A DNA stretch of 64,000 bases from Penium margaritaceum (Eukaryota; Streptophyta; Zygnematophyceae; Desmidiales; Peniaceae): positions 25,694 to 89,693 of the forward strand of contig SZWC01001566.1 of assembly GCA_023375785.1 (NCBI GenBank). Direction: 5' to 3'. The notes beneath the pieces were generated by a model that saw only the letters and a program-made list of their open reading frames with translations, made no database searches and was not told the DNA's origin. Position numbers and translations under genes: made by a program. Numbering within the stretch: the first letter of the stretch is position 1; the number at the start of each line of letters is the position of its first letter. Of the stretch, positions 44,797 to 55,439 are shown in pieces.

Positions 44797-45130
44797 GCCC
44801 AGTGCCATGGAACATGAGACATGGACCCTAGGCAGAGCATGACGTTGCAGACACAATGGTACAGTCAGATCTAGCACTAGACGCATGCAGAAAGCATCTG
44901 CGGTGGCAGTGACCGCCGGCGGCCCGACCGCCGAGGAGGCCTGCCGATAGGACTGAGCAAGTCGCCGCAGGGAGGAGGCTCCATCAAACTACGAGTAAGT
45001 CTCATCGTGTGTCGGCTCCACCGGACGACACTCCAACAGCGTCAAATCTCACCGTCAGTCATCTTCACGCTGATGTACGCGAGCCATAAGGACACAAAAG
45101 AGCACAATGAGAGATGTGCAAAAAATAACA
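44797..45130 (-). repeat. Copia-2 3' LTR, truncated
   Basis: Matches 52950-53281 (shared AACATGAGACATGGACCCTA, then GGCAGAGCATGA). It ends AATAACA on the plus strand, i.e. minus start TGTTAT. The distal 500 or so bp are absent; the join to Copia-0 falls at a shared CAGTGCCA. Confidence 0.82.
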
Positions 45131-45236
45131 CTCTTCCATTACTCACAGGCATGGTGCACATGAGAGGCAGAGACACAGTCAACAGCCAGACTCCCCCAAG
45201 GCACGCAGAGATGCAAGTAGTGACAAAGAGGGCAAC

Positions 45237-46968
45237 TCACGGACGCACGCCGACCGAACTCAGAGCCTTCTTGAACGAGTCGCACTTCAGTGCCTTGGTC
45301 AACAAGTCAGTCAGCTGTCGTGCTGTCTCAATCCACACAATGTTGGTGCTGCCGTTGTGCAACGATGAACACACATTGTGATACTCAAGATTGATGTGCT
45401 TTGTGCGGGTGTGATACACGCCGTCATTGTCAACGATGGCCATGGCACGTTCATTGTCAGAATGCATCGTGATGGATGCCACGGATTAACGCAACTTGGA
45501 CAATAGATGACGCAACCACACACTCTCACATGCACATGAGCCAAGGGCCACATTCTCAACCTCAACAGTGCTACGTGTAATGTACCCCTGCTTGCCACTG
45601 CGCCAGGACACAGCCGTGCTGCCGATCAGAAAGATCCACCCTATGCGACTCTTACCGTCGGGACTGCCGACCCAGACAATATCAGTGTAGCCCACTACGA
45701 CAACAGACGGCTGGCGGCGAAACATGAGACCTTGCCGAGGAGTCAAAACGGCGTAGCACAGTACTCGTATCGTGGCCTCAAAGTGGAGGTGACGCGGCTC
45801 CGGAGAAAACTGAGCCAGGAGGTTGACGGCGAACGCAATGTCATGGCGCGTCGTCGTCGCCATGAACATTAGTGAACCAATGACTCACAGATACGTGGTC
45901 ACGCTAAGTGGCTCCTCCACAACGGTTGGGTCAGGAATCTTTAGCTTCACCTGGCCATCAGGTGACATTGGTGAAGATGCGCTCGGCACGAGGGGTAGGT
46001 CCTCGGCAAAGCGAGTGGACAGGGTCTGCACATAGGCAGCTCGGTGGACGTGCAAGATGTCCTGGGACGGATCATGCTCAAGCTCCATGTCTAGGAAGAC
46101 TCGGGCAAACCCGAGATCCTTCATCTGGTTGGCGGTGTGTAGCAGGTCCTTGACATGCTAGATGACAGCCATGTCTAGCGACGCCATGAGGAGAACATCG
46201 ACGTAGACCATAATAACGGTGAAGGTCTGGCCTTGCGGGCTGACAAACAGTGCGGGGTCAGCGGTGCTACGCAAGAGGCCATTGCGTAGGAGCGTGTTGC
46301 TGATCTCGTGGTTCCAGCACCAAGGCGACTGCTTCAGACCACATAGGGCTTTCTGTAGCCACCAGACTCTCCCAGTACCGTCGTCAAAGCGTGAGGATTG
46401 CACCATGTATAGCTCCTCACCCTCCAGCGAGCCATGGAGGAAAGCGTTGCTCACGTCCATCTCATGCAGCTCCCGCCCATGCTAGGCAACCAGGCTGAAG
46501 AGTGCCCGGCTAGTAGAGAACCAGCCAACTGGGGTAAATATCTGGTCATAATCAACCCCGGGGACCTGAGCAAATCCGTTGGCTGTGAGGCATGCCTTGT
46601 ACTTGTCCAAGGACCCGTCGGACTTCCATTTGCGCCGGAAGATCCACTTGGCACCGATGGACTTCCGACCTGGAGGGAGGTCGATGAGGTCATACACGTG
46701 GTGCTAACGGGATAGAAACGAGCTCGTTGGCACAAGCAGCATCTCTGTGTGCACCCTCAGGAGAGGCTCGGGCCTCGCGTAGGGTGGCTGGGTCCTCCGG
46801 GCGTGCTATGGAAGGGACTACGAGAGCATGCGCATCTTGAGCTCCAGGTGGGATGCGCGCAAGTGCAGCTATGACGGCATGCCGATGCTTATGATGGAGC
46901 ATGGCGTAGCCCAGTGAGGAGCCTGGGTGAAGGTCTGCAATGATGGCCGAAGTGGTCAGGCCGAAGGC
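45237..46968 (-). pseudogene. Copia-2 RT and RNase H, broken
   Basis: Minus-strand blocks: WVFRRKWKSDGSLDKYKA (about 46600-46650), ELHEMDVSNAFLHGSLEGEE (about 46415-46475), WLQKALCGLKQSPWCWNHEI (about 46310-46370), VYVDVLLM (about 46195-46218; catalytic YVDD reads YVDV), MKDLGFARVFLDMELEHD (about 46075-46128), FRRQPSVVVVGYT (RNase H, about 45690) and TRTKHINLEYHN to the stop at 45237. In-frame stops include TAG at 46704, 46482 and 46158 and TAA at 45486. Copia-3 has CAG, CAA, TAG and CAG respectively at those places. In RNase H the YTDSDW motif has become YTDIVW. Confidence 0.85.
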
Positions 46969-47683
46969 TGTTAAAACGTGCCCCTACCATGGATACCATT
47001 TGCCGTTTACCTGGTCCGACCACTAGAGAGTGGTTGGATGTCCAATCAGATTGCAGATTTCAACTACTTGGATTCTGCCATGAGATTTTGAGCTTTCAGT
47101 TGCTCAATTTGGTTGAGAATTCAGAAAGTTATCCCTACCCAAAGTTCGGGTGGTACGGCAGGTGGAATCTAGTATCCGTCCGGGTGGCGGGATACTCCAC
47201 CGCCGGTGGTCCGTGTTCAGGTCCAACTGACTCCATAGACCCCAAAGCCCTAGAGGAAGCAACGACGGAGGTCCCCTGGACCAGGGTGAGCCGCCCTTTT
47301 GATTTTTCAATCAAAGAAAGGCGCTCCGAGAGCCGTCGTCGGCTCGTGTCGGAGACGACTTGCGTCGGCGGCAGCCAAAGGCGGCTCCACCAAGGGTTGC
47401 TTGGATGGGCATAGCAGGGGCTATACTGCTCCGTTTTGGGTGTGCTTGGATGTGCTGGAAATATCGGATCACACGCTATAAGAATCTGATGTAACCTCAG
47501 CAAAAGAACTAACCAATAATGATTCCCAGCCTTTCTCAGTTTCTGTAATCTACATTCTACCAGAATTCTGCTCCAATGGTGTTGTGGCGACCCAAAGCAC
47601 ACACCTCCCTTGGAAGTCTCTTTGCACTAAGTAGCCATGGACACTTAGGTGGTTCAGGGCAAGCCAGGAAAGCATTCCTGACA
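46969..47683. mobile_element. Probable solo LTR (715 bp) inside Copia-2
   Basis: In Copia-3 the linker sequence is continuous (61535-61565). In Copia-2 it is interrupted by 715 bp that start TGTTAAAACG and end TTCCTGACA, i.e. TGT...ACA. Flanks are AAGGC (46964-46968) and AGGGC (47684-47688), a probable 5-bp duplication with one change. It has no pol sequence, and a TATAAG near 47477 is compatible with an LTR promoter. It does not resemble the other LTRs here. The short 142-codon frame at 46989-47414 is not recognised. Confidence 0.65.
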
Positions 47684-47894
47684 AGGGCCTTGATGCCAGG
47701 TCCCCACTCACGACCGTAGGAGTGGAGGAGACACGTGGAGCGACAGGGAGCCGAGGCGCCACAGGGGGTGTGGTGCGGCGGTCTGCGCGCTCACTGACAG
47801 CCTGGGCCGGAGGCTACCGCCTGGACAACACGTGTAGCGCAATAGGACAGGAGATGGCACCGAGTTCGACAGGCTAATGGAGGCGGACGGGGCT

Positions 47895-48310
47895 GCCGTC
47901 ACGGAGGGAACAGTGGACGCGACTGGGGCTGCCATCCCGGAGGGGCCAGTGGGTACGACTGGGGCTGTTGGCCCGGAGGGGCCAGCGGGCGCAACTGGGG
48001 CTGCAAGCCCGGAGGGGCCAGCGGGCATGACTTGGGCTGCCGGGCCGGAAGGGCCAGCAGACGTGACTGGAGCTGCAGGCCCGAAGGGGCCAACGGGCGC
48101 GACTTGAGCTGCTGGTATAGAGGGACCAGCGGACGCGACTGGGGCTACCGACTCGGAGGGGCCAATGGGCGCGACTGGGGCTGCCGGCTCGGAGGGGCCA
48201 GCGGATGCGACTGGGGCTGCCAGCCCGGAGGGACCAGCGGGCGCAACTGGGGCTATTGGCCTAGAGGGGCCAGGGGACGCGACTAGGGCTACCGGCTCAG
48301 AGGCACCAGG
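47895..48310 (-). repeat. 36-bp coding minisatellite in Copia-2 pol linker
   Basis: About eleven 36-bp units, each encoding 12 residues close to APVAPAGPSGPA on the minus strand, between the integrase end and RT. The same array is present in Copia-3 at 60945-61350. Confidence 0.9.
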
Positions 48311-48319
48311 TGATGTGCC

Positions 48320-49330
48320 ACCAAGAAGCGGTAAGACAGAGGACGAACTCACTACTCCTCCACGCAACGGGAGGGACACGAACGAGCCGGAACAAACCAA
48401 ATCGCAAGGCAACAGCTCCTCAAAGATGAAGGCATTATGGGACTTGACGATGCAGTGCCGGGATGGATCCCAGAAGCACTAGGCCTTGGACTGACGAGAG
48501 ACGCCAAGAAAGGTGCAAGGACGTTCGCTGGGGGCGAACTTACCACCCTGCTACGGGACGGGCAGCCACACAATGGCTACGCAGCCCCAAAAACAAGCTG
48601 GGCGAAGATCAGCAGGGGAAGAAGACTGAGGGTATGTGGACCGGTTCACCTTGCCCTGAGCACAATCAATGCACTCTGTGGGACACGACCAAGGAAAAGT
48701 GTCGGGGTGAAGGCCTTTGGCCTGCTAGGTGCGGAGCATGCTATCCACGACAGCAGAGTGGACGTGGTGAAGGTGGCGGTGCAAGAGACGGGTGCGCTGC
48801 GTAGAGAGTGTGCTGATAACAAACACATGGCCTGTGGCGGCCAATGGGGAGGGGACTGGGGTAGAGGAGGACAGACGAGGGACATCCCACATGTTACCAC
48901 GGGCGGTGGCGTGCAAAATGACAAGACCGAACGGACACAACGACACCGTGCCAACACCACGCGAGTGCACAACGTCCATGCCCATGCGATCAAGAGCAGT
49001 AACGGACAGAAGGCTGAGCTCAAGTCCTGGGACAAAAAGGACATCGGTCACAAAGACATCAACGATAGGACCACGAAAATGAACGACGTCGACGCTGCGG
49101 ACGGGTAACACCTGTCCGGAGCCCGTCTGGACCCGGGACACATCGCCAACAGGACCAAGCACATGAAAGGCCTTGCAAGAGGCCGTCGTGTGATGCGTGG
49201 CTCCAGAGTCGATGATCCAGATCTCGCAGGGTCCTCGACCGGAGTCGCCAGATCTCGAAGAGCCACATGGCAGCAAGCAAAAGACGCGGACGCAGTGGAA
49301 GGGGGCGCGGACCAAGACTGCCAATCATCA
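48320..49330 (-). pseudogene. Copia-2 protease, pre-integrase and integrase remnant with core deletion
   Basis: The protease is intact-looking: WIIDSGATHHTTASCKAFHV (about 49180-49240) with Asp-Ser-Gly, through VFVTDVLFVPGLELSLLSV. The pre-integrase block reads RTRLLHRHLHHVHSAVVDSM (about 48732-48790); a TAG follows at 48725, where Copia-3 has CAG. After CAQGKVNRSTYPQSSSP (about 48630) the sequence jumps straight to ADLRPACFWGCVAIVWLPVP-like sequence, skipping the part equal to Copia-3 60123-60624. The catalytic Asp, Asp and Glu are therefore absent and Copia-2 could not integrate on its own enzyme. Confidence 0.82.
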
Positions 49331-49339
49331 AGCCACGCG

Positions 49340-50740
49340 ACATCATCATGGAAGGGGACAGAGGGGACCATGGAAGAAGACGAGACAGACGAAGGTTCAG
49401 GGCATGACCTCAACTCAGTCTCACTCATGCAGGGTAGGACAAACGAGTAGGAGTTGACGCAACTTGCACTTCCCTGGGAGGAGGGCGAGGCAGACCGAGC
49501 TGGAGTGCGATGATCTGCTCCAAGTGAGGCTCACGGGTGGACAGCCCTGGAGTGTACACTGAGTGTGGAGTGAGAGCGCATGAGCCATGATATGTGGACA
49601 GCACCGGTGAATGGAACGGAGGCGTCGACGGCTACACATGATGCTGCTGTGGAGCTAGTGTCAGTGGAACCGGTATGGCTGTCGGAGAAGTGGAGCTGCT
49701 AGACGGGGTCGAGGCGTCGAGACCGGTGACAGCTACGACGGCAGAGGCAAGACGACGCTCTCGCTGGCAACGCATGGTCGTGATGACACACTTCTCGTCT
49801 GTCAAAAGCGGGCATGTATACCACCCGTGCCCTTGCTCGTCATAGTTGTGGCAGACCAAGACACCACCGCTAGACCCAGTCAACTGCTGCTGTTGGTACT
49901 GTTGCTCATCCTTGTCCTTTTTTCCCCGACGCTTCTTCTTCCTCGACAATGACGAGCTGGTGGAGGTGGATGCTGTTGGGGAAGCGACGGCCATGGACGT
50001 GACGGCAGGGGAGGCGAGGGCCTCTATGCGCTGGAGGCAGGACTCTAGACAAGCTTCCTCAATCCTAAGGAAGAGCTTGTATGCCAAAGGCATGAAGGTA
50101 CCCTGGGCCTCTATTGTGGAGAGGAAATCCTTGGAGTAGTGGACGAAGACGTCCGTGTACGCGTCGGTGGCACCACGCTTGATGGTGAGGAGCACGGACA
50201 GAGGGGGTGGACCAGATTTGCCTAGGCACCGGAGGATGTTCTCAGCTTGCTGCTATTAAGCGGTGACTAACTCGGTCCCCCCCATGTGCAAGGAGTTGAA
50301 CTCGCACAGCAGACGGCTGGTCTCAGCCTCGCCCGATATGCGATTGGAACGGGTGACGACGTGCCATGCGGCTACAGAGTGTGGGGTCCCGCTAGCGGTG
50401 AAGTCACCGAGGAAGGGCTACAGGGCTAGGCGAGAAGCTTGAGGAGCAACGGGGACGAGGGCGCGTACGGCGCGACCAGCGTCATACAGCTGGTCGGCCT
50501 GGATGGAGGCGTATGGAAGGGTGTAGTATGCCCACAAGCCCTCACCGTGCGCCCAGACTTGGAAGCTGAGCTCCCAGCTTCGGAATTTCTTGCCGGCCTA
50601 AAGCGGGGGGGGGCAGCGTCTCAAATTCCTTTGGCCAGCGGCCGGCGCCTAGAGTGGGGCCAAGGACTGAGGTCACTATCTGCCTCTGGCGTTGAGTGTG
50701 CTGCTACGCCAAGTAATGCGTGGGAGCGGACAAAGCGGGA
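49340..50740 (-). pseudogene. Copia-2 gag, broken
   Basis: LLTIKRGATDAYTDVFVHYS (about 50130-50190) and RIEEACLESCLQRIEALA match Copia-3 gag almost residue for residue. The zinc knuckle reads VCHNYDEQGHGWYTC (about 49810-49855); Copia-3 has VCHNCGQPGHGWYTC, so Cys-to-Tyr and Gly-to-Asp have occurred, both G-to-A type. TAG at 49632 stands where Copia-3 has CAG (59097). The N-terminal part above 50200 is in other frames. Confidence 0.8.
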
Positions 50741-50839
50741 CTGGCATACCAAGGAGGAATGAAAACCGGCAAGGTACTGGTGTGAGTTTGTGAAGTCAAC
50801 GGCTACAGTGCTGTAAGCTGCTGCGTCAGGGCGGCAAGC

Positions 50840-52414
50840 TATTGCTCAATGGCAGCCAGGGGGTCGAAGGCACCGACGACGAAGCCTGTGGACTACTGTT
50901 GCTGCTGCTACTACTGCTAGTGTTGTTGCTGCTACTACTGCTCCTGCTGCTACTACTACTGTTGCAACTACTACAGCTGCTACAAGAAAGGGGGGGTGGG
51001 GGTCCCCCTAGCAAAGGAGGATCCTTCCCCACTAGGGCTATCAATCATGGTGGGTTTTGTTACCCCTTTGTTTCCCCTTTTTTTGTGCTACTGATGTCAA
51101 TAGTGATGTCATCCTACAATGGCTGACGTCAGTAGCTGCTACTGCGTTATCTGTAATACTACTGTTGTAGAGTTTCTTTCCCCCCCGTTCCTTTCTTTTT
51201 CCATTTTTCTGTATTGATGATGTCATTAGTGACATCAGCAGTGACATCAACGAAAGACTATTGACGTCATCAGCGGCCATTGATGGAGCCGCTACTATGC
51301 GGCTGCAACGGCTGCTGCTACCACTGCTATTACAGCTTCTTTTACTGGTTTTCTGCTGTAGCAGCTGCTGCGGCTGTTGCTACTGCTGTTGCAGTTGTTG
51401 ATGCAGCTGAGGCTGCTACGGCTGAAGCACATGTTGCTGCTGTAGCTGCTACTACAACTGCTGTTGCAGCTGCTCTTGTAGTAACATCTGATGTTGCTGC
51501 TACTGGGGCTACTATTGCAGTAGTAGCTGCTGCTCTTGGTGCTGCTACTGCTGCACTTGAGCTGTTGCGCACTACTGTGGTTGTTGTGGCTACTGCAGGG
51601 GCTGCTCTGGCTGCTGCAGCGGCTATGGCAACTACTCCAGCCGCGAAAAGGTTGCTGGTGGAGTTAGGGTTTTTTTTCCTTCCCTTTCTTTTCCATTTTG
51701 CTTTTTGCATCGAGCTTCGCTGGTCGCTGTGGATAGCGCGCTACAAGCAGTGAGCTTGCAACTTGTAGCCCGTCGCTCACGGCGAGCAGCGGCCTGCGAG
51801 CACCTGAAGTTGCTTTTGGCTGCTGCTGCTGCTGTTGCAGCCAGCTGCTGCTACTGCTTGCTGCTGCGGCTGCTGCAACCTGTTGCTACTACTGCTTGCT
51901 GCTGCTTCTGCTACTCCTTGTTGCCGCTGCTGCTGGTGCGAGTTGCTGCTGCCGGCCGTCGCTGCTACTTTTTGATGCGGGTTACTACTGCTGCGAGCTG
52001 CTGCGAGCTGCTGCTGCTGTCCACAGTTGCTGCTACACGTAGCTGCTGCTGTCTACTGCTGCTACTACTCGCTACTACTGCCAGCCGCTGCTGTTGCTTC
52101 ATGTTGCTGCTGCAGCTCACTGCTACCAGTCACTACACCTGGGTGACGTTGCCGCGTGCGTCGACGCCTGCAGGTGTCGGACAAAGCCAGCCGCTCACCT
52201 CCTTGCGTCACGCATGGGGGTCAGTACTGCCAGAAACATCCGGCAGCATTTCCCTTGGCCCAGTGGCCGTGGGCAAAAATCTGATGCCGCCACCAGGCGG
52301 GTCAATGCTCTCGGAAAAAATCGGGCAGCATTTCCCTTGTACCGGCGCGTATGGGGGTCCGCCGGCGTTGTCTGGTACCTGTACGCTTGTCTTCTGCTAC
52401 TACTGCTACGCTTT
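50840..52414 (-). other. Copia-2 leader: trinucleotide-rich, with TGACG cluster
   Basis: Between PBS and gag lies about 1.6 kb dominated by CAG/CTG/CTA triplets, giving Ala-, Leu-, Ser- or Gln-rich open frames that are not genes. TGACGTCA or one-mismatch forms occur at 51092, 51104, 51124, 51218, 51230, 51242 and 51262. The first 200 bp after the PBS hold the GGGAAATGCTGCC-type hairpin sequences shared with Copia-3. Confidence 0.75.
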
Positions 52415-52430
52415 GAATCTGATACCAAGC

Positions 52431-53281
52431 TAGAAATGCTAGACAGAAGGTTGGGACAGTAGAGTTGTTGATGCATCGTGCGGGCTTCCACACTCGTTGC
52501 TTAGTCTCTTGCCCCCTCAGTCTACCGCTCTAGAGTCTAGGTCTAGATGCTCTGGGTTTGTTACTCAGAAACGCGCGCGCCAGTGTTAGCGCCAGAAAGC
52601 AACTAAAAACTGAAAATGAATGATTAGGAATGAAGAATGAACAACAATGGGAGACCCCTCCAAGTTCTAGTCCCCCCCCCCCAGCTTTGTAGAACTTGTT
52701 ACTCAGCTAGCCAGCCAATCAGAAAAAGACCTAGACCCATTTTCTGGTGGGCAGGGTTTTCTTGGTGAGCCCTGCCAGACGGCCGACAACCCAAAACCCC
52801 GGCATCGTCCGATTTGCCTGAAAACTGGACCATACCATAATACCAATGCTGGAAACACAGTCGTGTGGTCAGATACAACTAGAAAAATAGCAACAAAGAG
52901 TTATGGCTGCCCGAATCCAGGTAGTGCCTACGATGGTCCATGATGCCAAACAGTGCCACGCAACATGAGACATGGACCCTAGGCAGAGCATGAAGCTGCG
53001 GTTGCAATCGTACAGTCAGATCCAGCGCTAGACGCATGCGGACAGCATCTGCGGTGGCTGTGACCGCTGGCGGCCCGACCGCTGAGGTGGCCTGCCGATG
53101 GAGCTAAGTACGTTGCCGGAGGGAGGAGGCTCCAGCGAACTGCAAGTAGCCCTCGGCGTGCGTCGGCTCCACCGGAAGACACTCGAGCAATGTCAAATCT
53201 CGCCGTCAGTCATCTCCATGCTGATGTACACAAGCTGCGAGGACGCAAGAGAGTATAATGAGAGATGCGCAAAAACTAACA
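52431..53281 (-). repeat. Copia-2 5' LTR
   Basis: Reverse complement of the Copia-3 LTR over its whole length: plus strand TAGAAATGCT (family TGGAAA) to AACTAACA. 851 bp against 834 in Copia-3. Confidence 0.87.
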
Positions 53282-53299
53282 AGTCTACTTTTCCATATG

Positions 53300-53885
53300 A
53301 CATAGCACAACTGGGAACTCCACCAGACGGACGTCAACAACGAGTTTTGGCATGGGAAGCTGCATGAGGAGGTTTACATGGCGTAGACCCAAAGGTTGGA
53401 GGATGGTAGTGGCCATGTCTACTGGCTGCAAAAGGCTCTGTATGGCCTAAGGCAGTCCCCTCACTGTTGGAACAAGAAGATCACTAATATGCTCCTGCGA
53501 TCCGGCTATGTCCAGAGCCTGGCAAACACATCGATTTTTCTGTCACAAACTCCTGCACCCTTTTTGGCCATCTCAGTCTACGTCGACGACCTTCTGATCG
53601 CTTTGCCCGATCTAGAGGATGCCAAAGCAGCCAAAGCAGGGTATGCTACAGTTAACATATGAAATGAAAGACCTGGGAGAGGTCATTGTATTTTCGGGCA
53701 TGTAGATTGTGCGTGATTGTGCTCGTCAGATGTTCTTGGTCCATCAGGAGCGCTCACACTCCAGGGGAGCATTTCACTGAGCTGCTTAGAGGTGTGCGTA
53801 CGGCATCGACCCCGATCACCTCCGACGGACAGGACGCTCTGTGGACTAGCTCGCCCAACAGAGCTAGGGCTCAGTACATGTAGCG
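53300..53885 (+). pseudogene. Copia-0 reverse transcriptase fragment
   Basis: Resumes in RT_2 with QTDVNNEFWHGKLHEEVYM (about 53317; family HQMDVxNAFLHGxLxEEVYM). WLQKALYGLRQSPHCWNKKI (about 53423) and ISVYVDDLLIALPD (about 53571), with intact YVDD, follow; after a frame change comes YEMKDLGEVIVFSGM-stop-IVRDCAR (about 53660-53725). The TAG after GM lies where related elements have Gln or Glu. The first 100 or so RT residues were lost at the Copia-2 insertion. Nothing of RNase H is convincing. Confidence 0.78.
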
Positions 53886-54605
53886 AGCTTACGTGGACAT
53901 AAAAAACATGTTCGGAGAGTTTTTTTTCCTATTGTCGGTAATGTACAAAAGGTTCATGAATTGAATAGTGAGAAATTTTTGCAGGTTCATCCATTCATTC
54001 ACGAAAACATATTTACGTTAGATTAACAGTGTTTGTTCTTGTTGACCCACGACGACCGCTCCTCAACAATGCGTTTGCTCACGTTTTGACACATCCATTG
54101 ATTGGGCAATTGGTCCTAAATCACTCGCCACGCGTGGCAGGGGTCGCACGAGAAAAGCGAGACACTACATTGGTAGGAGAATCTCGTCCCAATCTCGTGC
54201 AACACAGGACTTCTCTCGGTCTTGTCTCGTCTCGTCTCGCGCGAGACAAATCTAGTTTGTCTCGCGTAGTGCAGTACGAGACAACGAGATGAGAACAAGT
54301 GGAGACGGTCGAGATTGAGACCGGTCTCAATCTCGATTTGACAACAATAGCTGGGAGTTGGTCCCGACCCTGTTGGCAGCCAAGACCCATGCGACGACGA
54401 AAGCGTGCCTTCGGGAGTTCAGCTCCGATTACTCTGAATCGGCGACAACATGAAGGGAGCGTGCCATGCGGATGTATAGGCATGTGGAGCCAAGGACTGT
54501 CGAATGCCTTCTTCCTTAAAACAGAGATGAGAAGCTCGGCTATCTATTTCAGCGAGTGATTGCTATCATGGATCAATGCCATTACAAAAGAGGAGATGCA
54601 ACCCA
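53886..54605. other. Palindrome-dense DNA of unknown origin
   Basis: No coding homology. Perfect palindromes: GCCACGCGTGGC (54127-54138), GTCTCGCGCGAGAC (54234-54247), GCGAGACAAA with its complement across 5 bases (54241-54265), and a 28-bp perfect palindrome with arms TCGAGATTGAGACC (54309-54336). Repeated GTCTC/GAGAC words fill 54160-54340. It may be the subterminal region of a DNA transposon or a foldback element. Confidence 0.6.
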
Positions 54606-55439
54606 TGTTGGTTTTTGTGCATCGCTCATTGTACTCTGGTGTGTCCTCCCGGCTTGTGTACATCGGCATGCAGATGACTGACAGCGACACTCGGCGCTGC
54701 TGGAGTATCGTTCGGTGGAGCCAACGCATGCTGAGGCCTACTCACAGTTCATTGGAGCCTCCTACTTCCGGTGACGCGCTTAGCTCCATCGGCAAGCCTC
54801 CTCGACGGTCGGGCTGCCGGCGGTCACTGCCACTACAGATGCTGTCTACATGCAGCCAGCGTCGTTTCTGGCTGTGCCATTGCGTCTGCAGCATGATGCT
54901 CTGTCTAGGATCCATGTCTCTTGTTTTGTGTCACTGTTTGGCATCATTGAGTGTCATAGGCACTACTTGGGTTAGGGCAGCCATAACTCTTTGCTCCAAT
55001 ATTTCTAGCTGATTCTGACCACAGGTTTTCATTTGCAGTGTTGGTATTGTGGTATGGTCCAGTTTTGAGGCAAAACGAACGACGCACAGGTTTTGGGTTG
55101 TCGGGCGTCTGGCAGGGCTCACCTAGAAAACCTTGCCTGCCAGAAAAAAGGTCTAGGACTATTTTCTGATTGGCTGGTTAGCTGAGAAACAAGTTCTACA
55201 CAAGTGGGGCGGAGCTAGAACTTGGAGGAATCCCCCATTGTTGCTCATTCCTCATTCCTAATCAGTTAGATTCAGTTTCCAGCTGCTTTCTGGCACTAAC
55301 ACTGGCGCGCGCATTTCTGAGTAACAAACCTAGAGCTTCCCGACTTAGTCTCTGGAGGAGCAGACTTAAGCAACGAGCATGGACGCCCGCACGATGCATC
55401 AACAACACCGCTGCCCCAACTTGTTGCCTAGCGTTTCCA
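54606..55439 (+). repeat. Copia-3 5' LTR
   Basis: TGTTGGTTTTTGTGCATC to GCGTTTCCA, 834 bp, matching 63380-64000 and, inverted, 52431-53281. Confidence 0.87.

Larger units (their letters stand above)
44797..53281 (-). mobile_element. Copia-2: Ty1/copia element, minus strand, integrase deleted
   Basis: 5' LTR 52431-53281 (851 bp), PBS complement GAATCTGATACCA at 52415-52427, long leader, gag, protease, linker repeats, RT and RNase H running leftward to 45237, then the 3' LTR 44797-45130, which keeps only about 334 bp. It belongs to the same family as Copia-3. The integrase core is missing (about 0.5 kb), a 715-bp insertion lies in the linker, and RT has YVDV. It inserted into Copia-0. Confidence 0.88.
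34314..53885 (+). mobile_element. Copia-0: old Ty1/copia element, split by Copia-1 and Copia-2
   Basis: Plus-strand copia remnants lie in three blocks in the right order: leader and gag start (about 34314-35548), gag end, protease, integrase and linker (41849-44796), then RT (53300-53885). Copia-1 occupies the first break with a GCAGC duplication; Copia-2 the second, with some Copia-0 sequence lost. The leader at 34858-34880 has the TGCTGC..GCAGCA hairpin and T-run seen in Copia-3's leader, suggesting a related family. No LTR of Copia-0 was identified. Confidence 0.7.

Noticed and set aside
51280-52433. Ala/Val-rich and Leu/Ser-rich frames of 157 and 242 codons
   Set aside because: Trinucleotide-rich retrotransposon leader; many overlapping frames are open and no domain is visible.
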